From Symbiodinium natans (Eukaryota; Sar; Dinophyceae; Suessiales; Symbiodiniaceae), in NCBI GenBank assembly GCA_905221605.1, contig CAJNDS010002711.1:124001-188000 (forward strand): a DNA stretch of 64,000 bases, in the 5' to 3' direction. How positions within the stretch are numbered: position 1 is the stretch's first letter; each line of letters begins with the position of its first letter. Below the pieces are notes generated by a model. The model was not told where the DNA came from. It saw only the letters and a list, made by a program, of their open reading frames with translations, and did not search any database. The position numbers were made by a program, and so were the translations under genes. Positions 1 through 12,569 of the stretch are shown in pieces.

Positions 1-2717
1 GCCCTCTTGGTCGGCTATGATTTCAGTTACAAATGACAGGGGCGCCAGGGGGGGGGGGGTTGGGGGGGGGTGGGGGGGGGTGGGGAGTGTTCCGGACCCA
101 AGCCCAGGGTTTTACATATGGGAGGGTCCCCCTCTCTCCTTCCCAAGGAGTATTGGGATCGTGGAGTCAAGTGATACGGAGAGGTTCATGTACTATGCAA
201 TGACTCTGATGAATCTGACCCGCACCCAAGCCGCCTCTGTTCCTTACAAGTCATCCTCGTGTCTTTGGGGTTCTTGGGTTGCAGGGCTTCAGGTTTCAGG
301 GGCCGCTTTCCGGTCCCCAGGCCCTTAGCCGGGTCATGGGGACACCCTAAACCCTAAACCCCCTCTTTTGGCCCCAAGGCCTACAAACCCTGACACGTTA
401 ACACGCCCGCCTCTCATCAATTGCAATGGCTGTTAGTAACATGTCCCACGCACATGTAGAAATTCTGGGTAGTTGGCTTTTCCTTACCGCGATTTTGTTT
501 TGGTCCTGCTAGGTCCTATGGTAGGGAATGAAGGCTTTAGGTGTCCGACCCATCCCCTCATGCCCTGCTAAGAACCAGGAAGTTGTAAGCGGCCTAAAAG
601 TGTTGAAGAACGGAGCTCCCGAGTAAGCACCCCCGAAAGCCAAAACAACACCGAACCCTCTTGCCAATCCTAACTTACCACTCAACCCTTTTGCCAGAGG
701 ACTTTCTTGGTTGCCTCGATCTGCCGTCCAGTACAACCCCGAAACCCTGAAACCTAAACCCAGACAGCAAAACTCCTCCGCTTGCTGACAAAGGCTCGCT
801 GCCATAGCCATCGCCGGCACGGCGGCCGCCACTGGCGCTGCCATGGGCATCGCAACCCTGAGCTTGGCTGTTGGCTGCCAAGGGTGCAGGGTCAAAGCGT
901 CATGAGTCATAACGTGCAGATAAGTTTGGGGCGACCTGGGGGAACCCGATAAACCTTTTTTACCTCCAGGCCTCGTGGCGCATGCGGGGAAAGCACACTG
1001 TCTGTAAGCCCTTATAACCCCCAAACATATATTGCAATATATAAACAACATAAAAAGGATAATAATAATACAGTAATTACTCCAAATAATACATAGTGTT
1101 ATATCAATTGATCAATCAAAATCAAATACAAATGAGTATAGTCAAAGCCCCCAAGTTTTCATGGCTACCCGGCTGCGCAGCTGGCGGAGTGTAAGCATTG
1201 GCGACGGGGGCTGCGAAGCCCTGCATCCTCGGCAGTCGATGTAAGGGTTGGGGGGCCCTCAGGAGGTCTGCCTGCATAAACTTTGGTTGCTTCTTGTTTC
1301 AGGGGAGTCCCCTCGTATGTTTTCCGCACAAGTCTCCGGAGAACCAAAGGCAACCCTAAACCCTAAACCCTAAAAAGGCAAGGCACTCAATTCGCTGGTC
1401 CCCGTCTGAACTGGACCGCCTCTTGTGGAATGGGCTGCTCGGTAGGTGGAGCATTTAGTGTCTAGGGTTTACGGTTGTGTTTGTCTTGCGTCGACACCCT
1501 AAACCCTAAACCCTAAACACTAAACACCTAAACCCTACACCCGAAAACCCTGTTTGAACCCAGGCTGAAGGGGCGCACGCGTGCTCAGCACTGCGACACT
1601 CATTGTCGAGAGCGACCCCACATGATAGATGGCACTGAAAACACAGCCCTCAAAATTTCAAGAGGACAAGCTTTGCGCAAGCAAACCCCAAACCCTAAAC
1701 CCGAAACCCCCTCCGTCACAAGTGTGAGGTGCAAACATGTGTCCGCCAGCTGAACCCTGACATTGGGGGGTCATATATACCCTAGGCTAACATCATTCAC
1801 ATTCAGGCAATATGAACTCCTAAACTCTTTTAGGGTTCAGTTGGTCTCCGTGGGCGGTCCATTCGACCTTTTTGAACTGCTTCATGGAGTTTTGGTTTGT
1901 ATTGCCTTACAAGGATTAAAGTAGTTTCGGGAGTATGACCCCAATTTTAGGGTTCATATGGTCCTCAAGGTTCTACAGTTTTCGACTGCCAGGGTTGGGG
2001 TTTAGAGAGCCTGGACAGGGTGTGGCCTCAGCTGATGGAGGAAGCCCGGGAATACACCAACCCTAAACCCTAAACCCGAAACCCGAAACCCTAAACCCTA
2101 AACCCTAAACCCCAAGGACAAGCAGTCTGCTTGAAAACTGCCACGCAATGCCACGGCCAGGGCTTGAGACCCTAAACCCCGTTTTTGCAGAAGGTCTCCT
2201 CACCACTGCCTGCCAGACCCTAAACCCTAAAGTCCTGGACTCTAAGCCCTAATCCCTAAACCCTGAACCGAAAAACCCTGAACCCTAAACCCTAATAAAC
2301 CATAAACCCTTTTGGGTTCTCAGGCACTTGTAGGGTCCAGGATGGTGATTTTTGGGTTTTTGCTGGCCTCCGCCTCTTGGACTCGTCGTCGCCGGAGCAG
2401 CAGCAGTAGCAGCAGCAGCAGCAAAGGAGGACTGCGCAGGAGGGTTAGGCTTTAGGGTTTATAGGGCTTGGGGTTCAGGGTTTAGGGCTTCAGGTTTAGG
2501 CGGGATGGCCACACAATGCGAGAATCGCGCAAGCTTCGCACTTTAGAGTAACAAAAGCTGAGAGCCCAAATCTGACAATCCTTGGGGTTCAATGAACCCT
2601 AAAAGGGGCTTATGGTTCATATTGCCTTCAAATGGATATATAGTAGTATGGGGAAGATGACGCTCACTTTCAGGGTTCACTTGGTCATGAAGGGATTAGT
2701 GTGCTTCGGTGCATTTT
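1..2717. other. Non-coding DNA studded with telomere-like repeats
   Basis: No supported gene. Short CCCTAAA arrays occur near 344, 1353, 1496, 2058-2117 and 2217-2312, with a CAG run at 2396-2426. A MITE-like inverted repeat is at 501-580, and copies of the GGGTTCAT-type dispersed repeat lie near 1951 and 2674. Homopolymer G runs occur at 50-85. Confidence 0.6.
501..580. mobile_element. MITE-like element, GGTTCTTAGTAGGGAAT family (diverged)
   Basis: Left part TGGTCCTGCTAGGTCC...GTAGGGAATG, right part TGCCCTGCTAAGAACCAGGA. Same layout as 54255-54355 but more decayed. Confidence 0.45.
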
Positions 2718-2721
2718 CCCC

Positions 2722-2820
2722 CTGGTTCTAAGTAGGGAATGCGGGGAATTAGGTACCCTATTTATATAAGGGGATATATAGGTTACCACATTCCCTCCTG
2801 CCCTACTCAGAAACAGCAAG
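2722..2820. mobile_element. MITE-like element, GGTTCTTAGTAGGGAAT family
   Basis: 99 bp: left end CTGGTTCTAAGTAGGGAAT, right end CCCTACTCAGAAACAGCAAG. Non-coding, AT-rich centre. Confidence 0.6.
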
Positions 2821-2917
2821 TTTTGCTCCCCAAAATCGGCAGGGCGCCTACAGCGAGAATCGCTGCTCCCGGCCCACGCCTCAGTGGCGGTCTGCAGAAC
2901 ACGCGAAAGGACTCTAC

Positions 2918-3106
2918 GGGTTTAGGGTTTATAGGGTTTATGGGGTTTATGGGATTTATGGGGTTTATAGGGTTTATAGGGTTTATAGGGTTTATTAGGG
3001 TTTATAGGGTTTATAGGGTTTATAGGGTTTATAGGGTTTATAGGGTTTATAGGGTTTATAGGGTTTATAGGGTTTATAGGGTTTATAGGGTTTATAGGGT
3101 TTCGGG
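2918..3106 (+). repeat. GGGTTTATA 9-bp tandem array
   Basis: About 20 units of GGGTTTATA with a few variants at the left end (GGGGTTTAT). This is a telomere-like heptamer expanded by two bases and amplified homogeneously. Confidence 0.9.
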
Positions 3107-4110
3107 CTTCTGCAAGCACTCTGCGCAACAGCAGGCTCCAAGCTAGTGCAACCAGCCATGCAACCCCCACCCCTGCATCAAAGGCCACCCAGATCACACT
3201 AGGGATGGGCGTAGGCTTTAGGGTTAGGGCGTGTGAGGGTTGATCAAAATCATGTGCCCTGCTTCTACATGGGGGAGGGGGGGGGGGTGAGTCATCCTCC
3301 CATGGCATGGGGGAACCGGGGGTTTAGGGTTTGACGGTTTAGGCCATGGCAGGAGTTGCTTGTAGAAATCGGGTAGTGCGTTTAAGGCTTTTGTTGAGAA
3401 AACGTGGTGTCAGGCGCTAGGCCGCCTTCTGGCTTTCGGTGGCTATTGGGTGGCGTCGGGGTATTTGCTTCAGCCCATGCAGCTCAGTCACCAATCCGTG
3501 CCGCCGCCGAAGTTGGGCCCAAATCTGCCAAGGCAGGTAGTGTGAATGGCGTGGCAAACATTGAAGGCATGGGCGCAAGCCCAGTGGAGGTCCCCCCGCC
3601 CCCCTCCTGCGAACCCTTATAACCGTCTTTGAACAAATGGCAAAGAAGGAAGATTCTGCAAACCAATGCTTCTTCTAGACATGTGTATACGCATCTATAC
3701 TATAAATAAACAAATAAATAATATATATATATATATAGATATTTATTTATTTATTTATGTTTTTGTTGTTACATCGGCAAGACTTATGTCATTGATGCAT
3801 TCTCCATGTATTCGACGGTTTCTGATTTTGTTGATTAAACCCTAAACCCTAAGCCCTAAACCCTGAACCCTAGACCTCAATGCCCCCTGTTCCTCACATA
3901 TTTAACTAGAAAGCAGCTCTATTATACATAATCCAATATACAGAGATACAAATGCAAAAGAGAAATTCTATAGACGCATGCACTTATTCGGATCTGTGCG
4001 GCCAATGAGCGGACCGTTTCGATCGGTTTTGGGAGTCGACGGGTTCACCGGCACGGTCTCAAGCGCCTGCGACTTCGGGATATGGGCTTCGGGTTGATAG
4101 GGTCTAAGGG

Positions 4111-4216
4111 CTAGGGGTTTAGGGTTTAGGGTTTAGGGTTTAGGGCTTAGGGCTTAGGGCTTAGGGCTTAGGGCTTAGGGCTAGGGGTTTCGGGTTTCGG
4201 GTTTGGGGTTTAGGGT
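4111..4216 (+). repeat. TTTAGGG / CTTAGGG mixed telomere-like array
   Basis: Four TTTAGGG units followed by about seven CTTAGGG units, then TTTCGGG and TTTGGGG variants: local amplification of single-base variants. Confidence 0.9.
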
Positions 4217-4333
4217 CGCGCTTAGGATTCGGAGTTTAGGCTTTTCCCCAGAGAGACACTGGGTTCCCAACATTCAGCGAGGAAAACGAAGAGCTTAGAG
4301 AAAATCGGAGGCTTGTAAGTTTAAGGCTTTTCT

Positions 4334-4334
<1 letters not shown>

Positions 4335-4367
<33 letters not shown>
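4335..4367. repeat. C homopolymer of 33 bases
   Basis: The longest homopolymer in the window. Others: 21139-21153 (C15), 36268-36284 (C17), 38570-38593 (G24) and 40693-40714 (C22). Runs this long are error-prone in sequencing, so exact lengths are uncertain. Confidence 0.9.
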
Positions 4368-4369
<2 letters not shown>

Positions 4370-6000
4370 GCTTTGGTCTTGGGGAAACCCCTAAACCCTA
4401 ACTGCTAAGAAATATAAGGAGGGGCCCTGGAAGCGACCCCGAATCATATTCCCCTAGTATAGCCCCTAAACATACTTTACATCGTTCTGCATACCTAAGT
4501 AGCGCCTCCGAAACCTCTATAAGGTCCCTTCCAAGGGTACCTCCTTTCGGCTTGAAATTCATGCTTAAGCTTCGCAGCTCCGAGCGGCCACTGGTGTCAG
4601 GGTGATGAACACATCCTGCGTGTCCTGCGCGATCTAGCCAAAGGGCTGCGGCCAGTTGCTTGGCTCAAGTAACAACGTATAGGAATAGGAGGGTTTAGTT
4701 GAATTTTTCCGCCCGCCAAGCAGACCAGCCACACCGCAGATTTAGGGTTGTTAGGGGGAGTTTAGGGTGCGGGGGTCGCACTTCGTCATGTTCTCAGCAC
4801 GTACCTGCATCTTGCAACCCTTGACTCGACCGGGGAGCTTCTGTCTTCTGTGTATAGACGCCCTGCAGGGAAACCCTGCTGAACCCGGATTCCTGAATCC
4901 TGGCAACCCTGCTTAGCTCTTCCAAAGCTGTCCGGTGGCGACCAGGTCCCCGTGAAGGTGTTCCTTGCACCAAACTTCTTTGACTAGACCTAACAAGAAT
5001 AACCTAGGAATAAATCGCTTACCCTTTGTGGTTGAAAGGGGCTTATAAACCTAAAGCCCCACAAAGGGAATAAGGGCCTGTTCTGGGTCTAGTTGATGAT
5101 TGGAGGCTTTAGGTCTAAGAATCCCCGCATCCGAGCACAGCTTACAATGCTTACAACACATGGCTAGCCGCCGCTGGCCGATGTGGGACAGAGTCGAACC
5201 CTAAACCCTAAACCCTAGACCGTAAACCCTAAACCCTAAACCCTAAAACCCTAAACAGAAGAGGGTCCAGGTAGAGAGAGATCCGAAGCTCCAAGTGCAG
5301 CAAAGTCTCAGGCTGGCGTTCCAATGCCAGCCATCCGGTGGACAGATCCGTTCCTGGCCATTTGGGCGGCAACGCCAGCAGAACTTCCGGCTACCCCCCA
5401 GCTAGTTTAGGGAAACTGTAGGACGCTACACCCCTAAACCCTGCCCTCAACATTAAAACCTTTTTGAAACCCGACTTGTTTTTCAGCCAACCGAAACCCT
5501 GAGCCCTGAGCCCTGAGCCCTGAGCCCTGAGCCCTGAGCCCTGAGCCCTAAACCCTAAACCCTAAACCTTTTCCCGGCCTTGGCGACTTCGGGGCCGGTC
5601 ACCTTGCTGATGACCAGACGGAGCGGCCCTGCACGACCGCAGCTGCTTTTGCTACTCCGCTCGGCACCTTAAGGATAACAAGAATACCCTAAACCCTAAA
5701 CCCTAACCCTAAACCCCAAACCCCAAGCCCTAACCGTGTGGGCCTTTATAATCCGCAGGCTTGAAGGCGGTGGTCATCAGGTCATCGCGGTTTGCGGCCT
5801 CGCAAGGAGCTGTAGACCATAAACGCCGGCTGTTAGTTGTAGACCCTAAACCCTAAACCCTAAACCCTAAACCTTAAACCCTAAGCCTTAATAAGGGACT
5901 GAGGATGCCAAGGATTTGAAACCTCCCTGTGCAAAAAAAAACCCGGGACAGCCTTCGGCAGCTGATAGGACCTTGCAGCGGCGGGGTGTCTTGCAGGGAG
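4368..6000. other. Repeat-rich non-coding DNA
   Basis: No gene seen. Holds one MITE-like element (4980-5096) and telomere-like arrays at 5195-5257, 5491-5570 (CCCTGAG then CCCTAAA), 5687-5735 and 5843-5890. A GGCTCAAG spliced-leader-like tail at 4661-4668 is probably chance. Confidence 0.5.
4980..5096. mobile_element. MITE-like element, TIR TTGACTAGACC
   Basis: 117 bp with near-perfect ends: TTGACTAGACCTAACAAGAA on the left against the complement TCAACTAGACCCAGAACAGG on the right. No coding capacity. Part of its inner sequence (GGGAATAAGGGC) recurs near 56440. Confidence 0.6.
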
Positions 6001-6187
6001 CTTGAATTAAGCTAAGGGCACCTATAGTCTTTACATATATATATATATTATATACCATTTAGCCTCCAAAATCTTTGATGAAGAGGTTCTTATACTCTAT
6101 ATACAGGAAGCCCCAGTGGGCTGCCGCAACCACATCTGAGCATTCATTTTTTCATTGTGTGGGGTGTTGTAATGGCATGGGTATCAC

Positions 6188-6375
6188 GCGGGCCTACGCG
6201 TCAGCTCATGTTTAGCAGGCGCGCGGCCTACGCGCGGAGTATGTTGTTGACGTGTGCCTACGCGGACCTACGCGGCAAGCCTAGACAACCTACGCGGACC
6301 TACGCGCCCATACCGCATAGACTTGCCTACGCGGACCCTACGCAAACCTACGCAAACCTACGCCCTGCAGGCAAA
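6188..6375 (+). repeat. Degenerate CCTACGCGGA repeats
   Basis: About fifteen TACGC-containing units spaced roughly 10-20 bp, mostly CCTACGCGG(A). The CpG-rich unit is unlike the surrounding telomere-like DNA. An open frame across it is explained by the repeat. Confidence 0.7.
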
Positions 6376-6942
6376 ATGCTACGCGGCCGACTTTCAATGA
6401 TCGCGTCTCTACGTCGTAGACTCTACGTAGCCTTGCTCCTAGAAAAAAAACGCTGCTCATCTTACCTCCTCTGCACCTCATCAGGCATCTAAACTTCTAC
6501 CTAGCGGTGGTACTTAATCCATCCTGGCTCTGGGGTAAGTCCGGGTAAGTGTTTCTGAGTTCTTGTGAATTAAGGAAAAGAAGCTGCTTCGGTGAGCTAT
6601 CAGGAAGATACAATGTACCATAACTTGACGATCCTTCTTGCAAGTCCGAACCTACGATGGAGGGCAAAGGTGCGCAAAAACTGACATCTTTACGATCCTG
6701 TTGTGTTCTGATCAAGTGTGAAACGTACTAGTACAGGTTCTGAATTTAGCCAAGGAAATCATATCGCCAGAACTCATTGGTATGTTTTTTTTTTTGTTTG
6801 GGGGGGGGGGGGGGGTAGCTTTGCAGGTGTTAAACCTGGCAGGTACATCATTTTGGAAGTTGTTTGTGTACATATCTGGACATAGCAATATGGGAAGTTC
6901 TTTGCAGGGTCAAGAGACTGCCGGGAGCCCTGCGCACAGGTG

Positions 6943-9900
6943 GTTTAGGGTTTAGGGTTTAGGGTTCATGGTGTTTTGGGTTTTGGGTCCTCTGACCGTC
7001 TGGGACAGCACCAGGTGTGGTAGTTCAACTCAGAGCTTTGGAAGCCTCCAGCTGCCCAATACAGCCAAAGCGTCGCTTGGCACTTCTCCATGGAGTATGT
7101 CTTGACACAGTCGCTGCAGGAGCCCTGCCAGGACTGGTACTGACCTTGGCCCAGGCCCTGAACAACTTCAAGTCAGGAAGCTGGTCCAAGCCATTCCCCA
7201 AACCCTAAGCCTGAACCTTTTTGCCCCAAACCCTAAACCCTGAACCATGAAGCCTAAACCCTAAACCCTAAAACCTGAGACCCCGTCTTCAATGCAAACA
7301 TACACGGGACCCGCTTCCGAGTGGCAATGGTCGAGCCCACGGCCTTGCAACTCCAGTTCGGGCTCATGCATCGTTAGCTTCGGAGTTTTCGCTGGGGGCC
7401 CTAAACCCTAAACCCTAAACCCTAAGCCCTGAACCCTAAACCCTAAAACCCGAAACCCGAGACCGAGGGGTTTAGGGTTTAGGGTAACTCCGCTACCATT
7501 CCGGGCACTGGCAAGCCAGCAGTCCCTCTGTGGGCAAAGGTGAATGCACCCCACGGCTTTTCAGCCCATCCCCCCCCCCACCCCCCACTGAGGGCTCACG
7601 GCTTCTCTGTAGATTCAGATTCAAGGAAAACAGCGGCTCCAGGATTCTTACACATCCTTCAGGCAGCAAGCTCAGCTTTGGCCTTCCAGGTAGCCCAGGA
7701 ACCATATTCTAATAAGGGCACCCTTTTTGGGGGGGGTTGGTTGTTTTTTAAGGGAGCCCAAAATCAACAAAACAAAAGGTAAAGGGTACCACTGGGCTGC
7801 CCAGCCTTAAGGTACACTGGCAGCCCTCCTAAACTCGTTTCGAACCTAGACTCTGCACCAAATCAGCTGGGCCCACTCGACTCCCCTGAGCCCTTAACCC
7901 TAAGCCCTACACCACGCACCCTCTTTTTTCCGACTCTATAGCCTGAACCTTAAACCCCAGCCCTAAACCCTAAACCCTAAACCAACCCTAAACCCGTCCC
8001 CGTGGCAGCCCGGGCCTCCATTGATCGTATTCCATCGGCTCGCCCTCTGGAAACCCGATTCGTTCTTATTCAAGGGGAAGTGGGGGTTTAGGGTTTAGGG
8101 TTTTTTTTGGGGGGTTTGGGGTTTAGGGTTTAGGGTTTAGTTGCCACCTGCTTAGCTGTGGGTTTCGGGTTTAAATTTTGGGCTTAGGGTTCAGGGATCA
8201 GGGTTTAGGCACCCTAGGGTTTAGGGTTTAGGGGTGGCTGCTTGGGACAAAGTTTTCGTCGCGTCGGGGCCCACCCGCGAAGTAGCCTTACTGCAAGGGG
8301 AAATCTTGAATAGTTTTCCTCCACTCGGGCGGTTTAGCACTCAACTACTCCTGGAGTCGCATGCCTTTTGCTGTCCTACCATCCCAAAATGGACATCGAG
8401 GGCCCTCAAACCTTTTATACTACTGCAGAAGCCCGGGCCACGCACACTTCAACGGCCTGTAGATGTGATTTGAATGTCCGAAATGATGGCCCATGGCATA
8501 GCCGACGCCAAGCCCACCAATACCGGCGATGGCGATCCTGAACCAAAAGCACTGCATGGGTTTAGGGCAATTGCAGGCTCAGCAGGCAGAATAAGGTGTA
8601 AAGGTGCCATGTAGAACGACATCATCGGGATCTAAACCATGGGACATCTTTGTCACTGTGAACTAGAGGGACTTGCAAGAAACCTACCACCCTTTTGCCC
8701 GCAAAGGGCACAAGATTATGAGCCACCAATTCAAGCTGCGATCAAGTATCGCGAAACCCTTGCAAACCAAAATATGGTGAAACACCTCAACCAGCACTTC
8801 GTGGCAGCACCTCGCCCCCTCACACCCCCGCCCACTCTGTCGCGATCCAAGAACGATGAGCCCTCAAGAAGAAGTATATAGAGGGGCAATAACTTCAACC
8901 CAAAAAATTGGAACCATGCATCCTCCACTAAACCCTGAACCCTTAACCCTGCAGGACCTCGGGAACAAAAACCCTTCTTGGGTGCACTCATTTCGATTCG
9001 GCTTCCTCAAGACTTCAACCTGTGCTTTAAACCTAAACAGGCCATAGATAGGGCCTTCTGACCCAGCCCCTATGCCCCAAAATGTCCCAACTTAAATTCT
9101 GTTGCCTTTTGAGCTCCACCCGCCCCGATCCTAGTTTGTCCAAAACCCCTAAACCTAAACCTTTGGTACCTGGTAGTCCAGTAAGCGTATTATCATAACC
9201 CAAAACCCGAAACCACCCTAAGCGTCTCCGCAAACCCAGCACCGCCCCTCCACGCTTTCATTCATCGGGCCCCTTCATCCCCAGACCCCTCACCAGCCTG
9301 AACCCTGAAGCCCACCCCCCAAACCCTAAACTCCGAACCCCCCTGCCCCAAATAGAGACAGGCTTCGGGAGGTTGCTCCCCGCGGGGCGGACGTGGTAGC
9401 CGCCTTTGAGATCGAGCACAGGGTTTCTCCCATCTTTGGGGAGGGGCGGGGCGGGTTATAAATGTGACCCTGGCATTATTCTACCCTAAACCCTAAGCCC
9501 GAAACCCTAAACCCCCCCCCCCCCTCCCCAAACAGAAGGGTGCAAACCGTCACGGCAATCCTTTCGTCGCCTCAGGCGTGGCATGGCCGGAGCTCGTAGA
9601 AAGTCCCGGACTCCCCAACACAAAACATGCGCTTAGGGCATTTTTATCGTTGAAAAACCATTTGGGTTTTTTGGCGTCAAAAACACTCATTTCGGGTTTT
9701 TAGGGTTTTTTTAACGTTAAAAAACCCTAAAACATGCGTTTATTGCAGTAGTTTGTTTTGGCCTCCAGCCTAGCTGACTCAAAACATGCGTTTCTGTTGC
9801 CACCCGCCTAGCTGACCAATCTCGCCAGCATGTTTAGGGTATATGGTTTAAAGTTTAGAGAGCCCAACAGAATCTGAAAGTTGCGGGTCATATTATTCCA

Positions 9901-11985
9901 TAACCCCGACTAAGGTACATGGTCCAGGATCCCCTTTTAGAGTTCATCCAGTCCCCAAGGACCTGGCACCCGCGACGGAAGTCGAAAGCATGGGTTCACT
10001 TTGTGGACCAAAGGAGCCCTACAACGGTTTTCGGTCCTCATACCTTACTGGGATTACAGTAGCATAGGGGAAATGACCCAAACTCCCGAAGCCCTAGACC
10101 CTAAACCCAATTTTTGAAACCCTAAAAGTCGGTCCCCGATGTTTGGGCTGCTTCGACGCTCATACTTTATGAACAGCTGGGTGGGCAGAAGTGTTGTGAT
10201 AGGAGGAACGCGAGACTCGTGTGAGATGCATGAACCGCAAAACTAAAGCAGCAACAACCCCAACAAAAAAGTGCACGGTAGACGCCATTCTGAAAAAAAG
10301 GGCTCTGTCATTCAACACCTGGTCCCTCAACCTTGCGGGCATGGCCGGAAAGCTTCTGCTGAGCATCAGAAGGGTTATGGTCCACGTAGTTGACGTGAAG
10401 TCGTACTAGAACAGGGTTTGTGCCCCCAAGTTTGGGGTCTTCGCAAAACCTGAACACCTGGCGGCGAGTTGCTGTAGCCATAAGACGTCCGGTGGTGATG
10501 TTGGTAAGGAGGCTGGTAGTTGTAGTAGCCTCTGTTGCCCAGGTTCACATCAAGGGTTTGTAAGGGCTAAGTGTCGAGCAGTTTAAAGCCCCTGCGCAAC
10601 CTTCGTATGTGCGCAGACCCACATACTATTGTCCGGAGCCCTGCATCTACACCCTATAGGAAAAAGTTTCGATGGGTTGCTGGCTCAGGTGTTTTGAAAA
10701 CTGGGGGTTTCGTTGGGCAGTAGGGGGATCCTTCAGTTTGCGGACAATCTGGCTAGGACGTTTACTTTCTCTAAGCCATCGTCCTAACAGGAGACCCCCC
10801 AAAACAGGAACTTGCATTGAAAGTAACCAGGTGGCCGGTCTTTATGTAGGCCCGCATCCTCCAGTCGAGGTAAGGAAGGTACGTATAGGTGCTTTGGGTC
10901 TAGGGTCGAGGGTTCAGCGCTGAGGCATCTCCTCGGGGACGAAATGAACCCTAAAAAGGTTTATGGCTCAAATACCTTGATAGGAACTGCAGTCTAAACA
11001 GGTTTATGGTTCACATTACCTTCATAGGAATTATGGTGGCCAGGGTATATGACCCCAATTTTAGGGTTCATGTCGTCCCCAACCTTCTATGCGCCCTGCC
11101 AGGAAGCCACCCCGAGGATGGGCAGGGTTTTGCCAGCCCTGGCGACGTGGCGCAGGGTTTAGGGTTTAGGCGTTTGTTTTGCTCCCGCATAGCTGGCCGA
11201 ACCGCAGGCAGGGTAGGGTTTAGGGTTTAGGGTTTAGGGTTTGGGGTTTAGGGTTTAGGGTTTAGGGTTTGGGGTTTGGGGTTTGGGGTTTGGGGTTGAG
11301 GGTTTAGGGTGTACTAAATCCCAGGGAGGGTTTTTGGACTGGAGCGCGGCAAGCTTGAGTGGAAATCACACCATAGCCCTCTTCCAAACTCGAAATTCAT
11401 AAGCCGTCTGGAAACTCTACAACGTACAAACCCTTTTCTACTATAAAGCAGATGTATAGAAATAGGAAAAACTTAGAAACCCTCCTAATCCCCAGCATAC
11501 TGTTACTAGATGCAACTCCCAGCCGAAATCCTCCCCCATACTGCTGACAGCACCCGCCTGGTGGACCGGGGCAATCCTTGGTCGACAATTCTTTGTGCCA
11601 CCCACCCAGCTGACTGTAAGATAGGGTTTAGGGTTTAATTAGAGGTAGGGCTTGTTTAGGGTTAAAGATTTCAAATACTGGCTCGGCTGGCCAGCAGCGT
11701 TCACGAGTTTATGGTTCATATAGCTGGTAGGGATCTATAGTGATATATAGGGTACATGGGTATTTGCGAAATACAGGGGTACCCCTATTGTAGCCTCCAA
11801 TACTATCATCCTGATGAGAGGGACCCCCACAAAGGGTACCCCTATGTTCGGAAACCCCATATGATCTCAATTGTAGGGTTTATGTGGCGCTGACTGCGAG
11901 GATCCACCGAAACGAATATGTGGCCAAGACACCCTCTCCGTCGGCCTTGGCTGCTGCACTGCCAGCTCGCGTGACTCACCACGAC
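6943..11985. other. Repeat-rich non-coding DNA
   Basis: No supported gene. Telomere-like arrays at 6943-6968, 7223-7280, 7400-7485, 7961-7996, 8085-8140 and 11211-11310 (TTTAGGG with TTTGGGG variants), and dispersed GGGTTCAT-type repeats near 9941 and 11063. Small open frames near 8234-8470, 8640-8880 and 10160-10410 show no recognisable pattern and overlap on both strands. Confidence 0.5.
7689..7801. mobile_element. MITE-like element, GGCAGCCCAG family, copy 1
   Basis: About 113 bp. Left GGTAGCCCAGGAACCATATT, right GGGTACCACTGGGCTGCC. Similar along its length to 39810-39915, with a GGGCACCCTT(T/C)TTGGG core. A fragment with AGTGGGCTGCC is near 6113-6125. Confidence 0.65.
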
Positions 11986-11987
11986 TT

Positions 11988-12089
11988 CTACTGCTACTGC
12001 TGCTGCTGCTGCTACTGCTACTGCTGCTGCTGCTGCTACTGCTACTGCGGCTGCTGCTGCTGCTCCTCCTGCTACTACTACTACTGCTG

Positions 12090-12132
<43 letters not shown>

Positions 12133-12147
12133 GACTACTACTACTCA
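11988..12147. repeat. CTG/CTA trinucleotide microsatellite
   Basis: 160 bp of mixed CTG and CTA units, becoming pure CTA at the right. The open frames across it (tyrosine/cysteine or serine runs) are by-products of the repeat. Confidence 0.92.
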
Positions 12148-12507
12148 GACGCCTACCACCAATCCCCCGTCCCCCACCTTGAAGGGCCAAAGACTCGAAC
12201 GCAATCTTTAATCATATCTGGGCACTGTCATAAGACCGCCGCCGTGGGTCAAGCGCGGCTCGACGTCGAGGAGCTGATTCAAACACGAAGGTGGGGAGGC
12301 CAGGAGGCTCCCGAAACAAACCCAAAATGGATCACTTGCAAGGGAGGAAATCAGGAAAGCAGCTCCTGGAACGCTCCCTTGCAAGCTTGCTCATGACTGC
12401 CTGACTTCTGACACTCAGACCTTACATTCTTAAGGACAGTTCTAGGCCCTAGGAGTGCCGAAGCAGAACCTCGACCTCAAGAGCATTTTCTGTCGCAAGA
12501 TGATCAT

Positions 12508-12554
12508 GTTAGGGTTTAGGGTTTAGGGTTTAGGGTTTAGGGTTTAGGGTTTAG
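12508..12554 (+). repeat. TTTAGGG array
   Basis: Six perfect TTTAGGG heptamers ahead of the first 39-bp dispersed repeat. Confidence 0.9.
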
Positions 12555-12569
12555 TTCTTCATGCCACGA

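Noticed and set aside
4661-4668. Spliced-leader remnant GGCTCAAG
   Set aside because: Only about ten bases match the leader (TTGGCTCAAG) and no transcript-like sequence follows.
11867-12396. Frames rich in serine, tyrosine or cysteine over the CTG/CTA tract
   Set aside because: Pure microsatellite translation on both strands.
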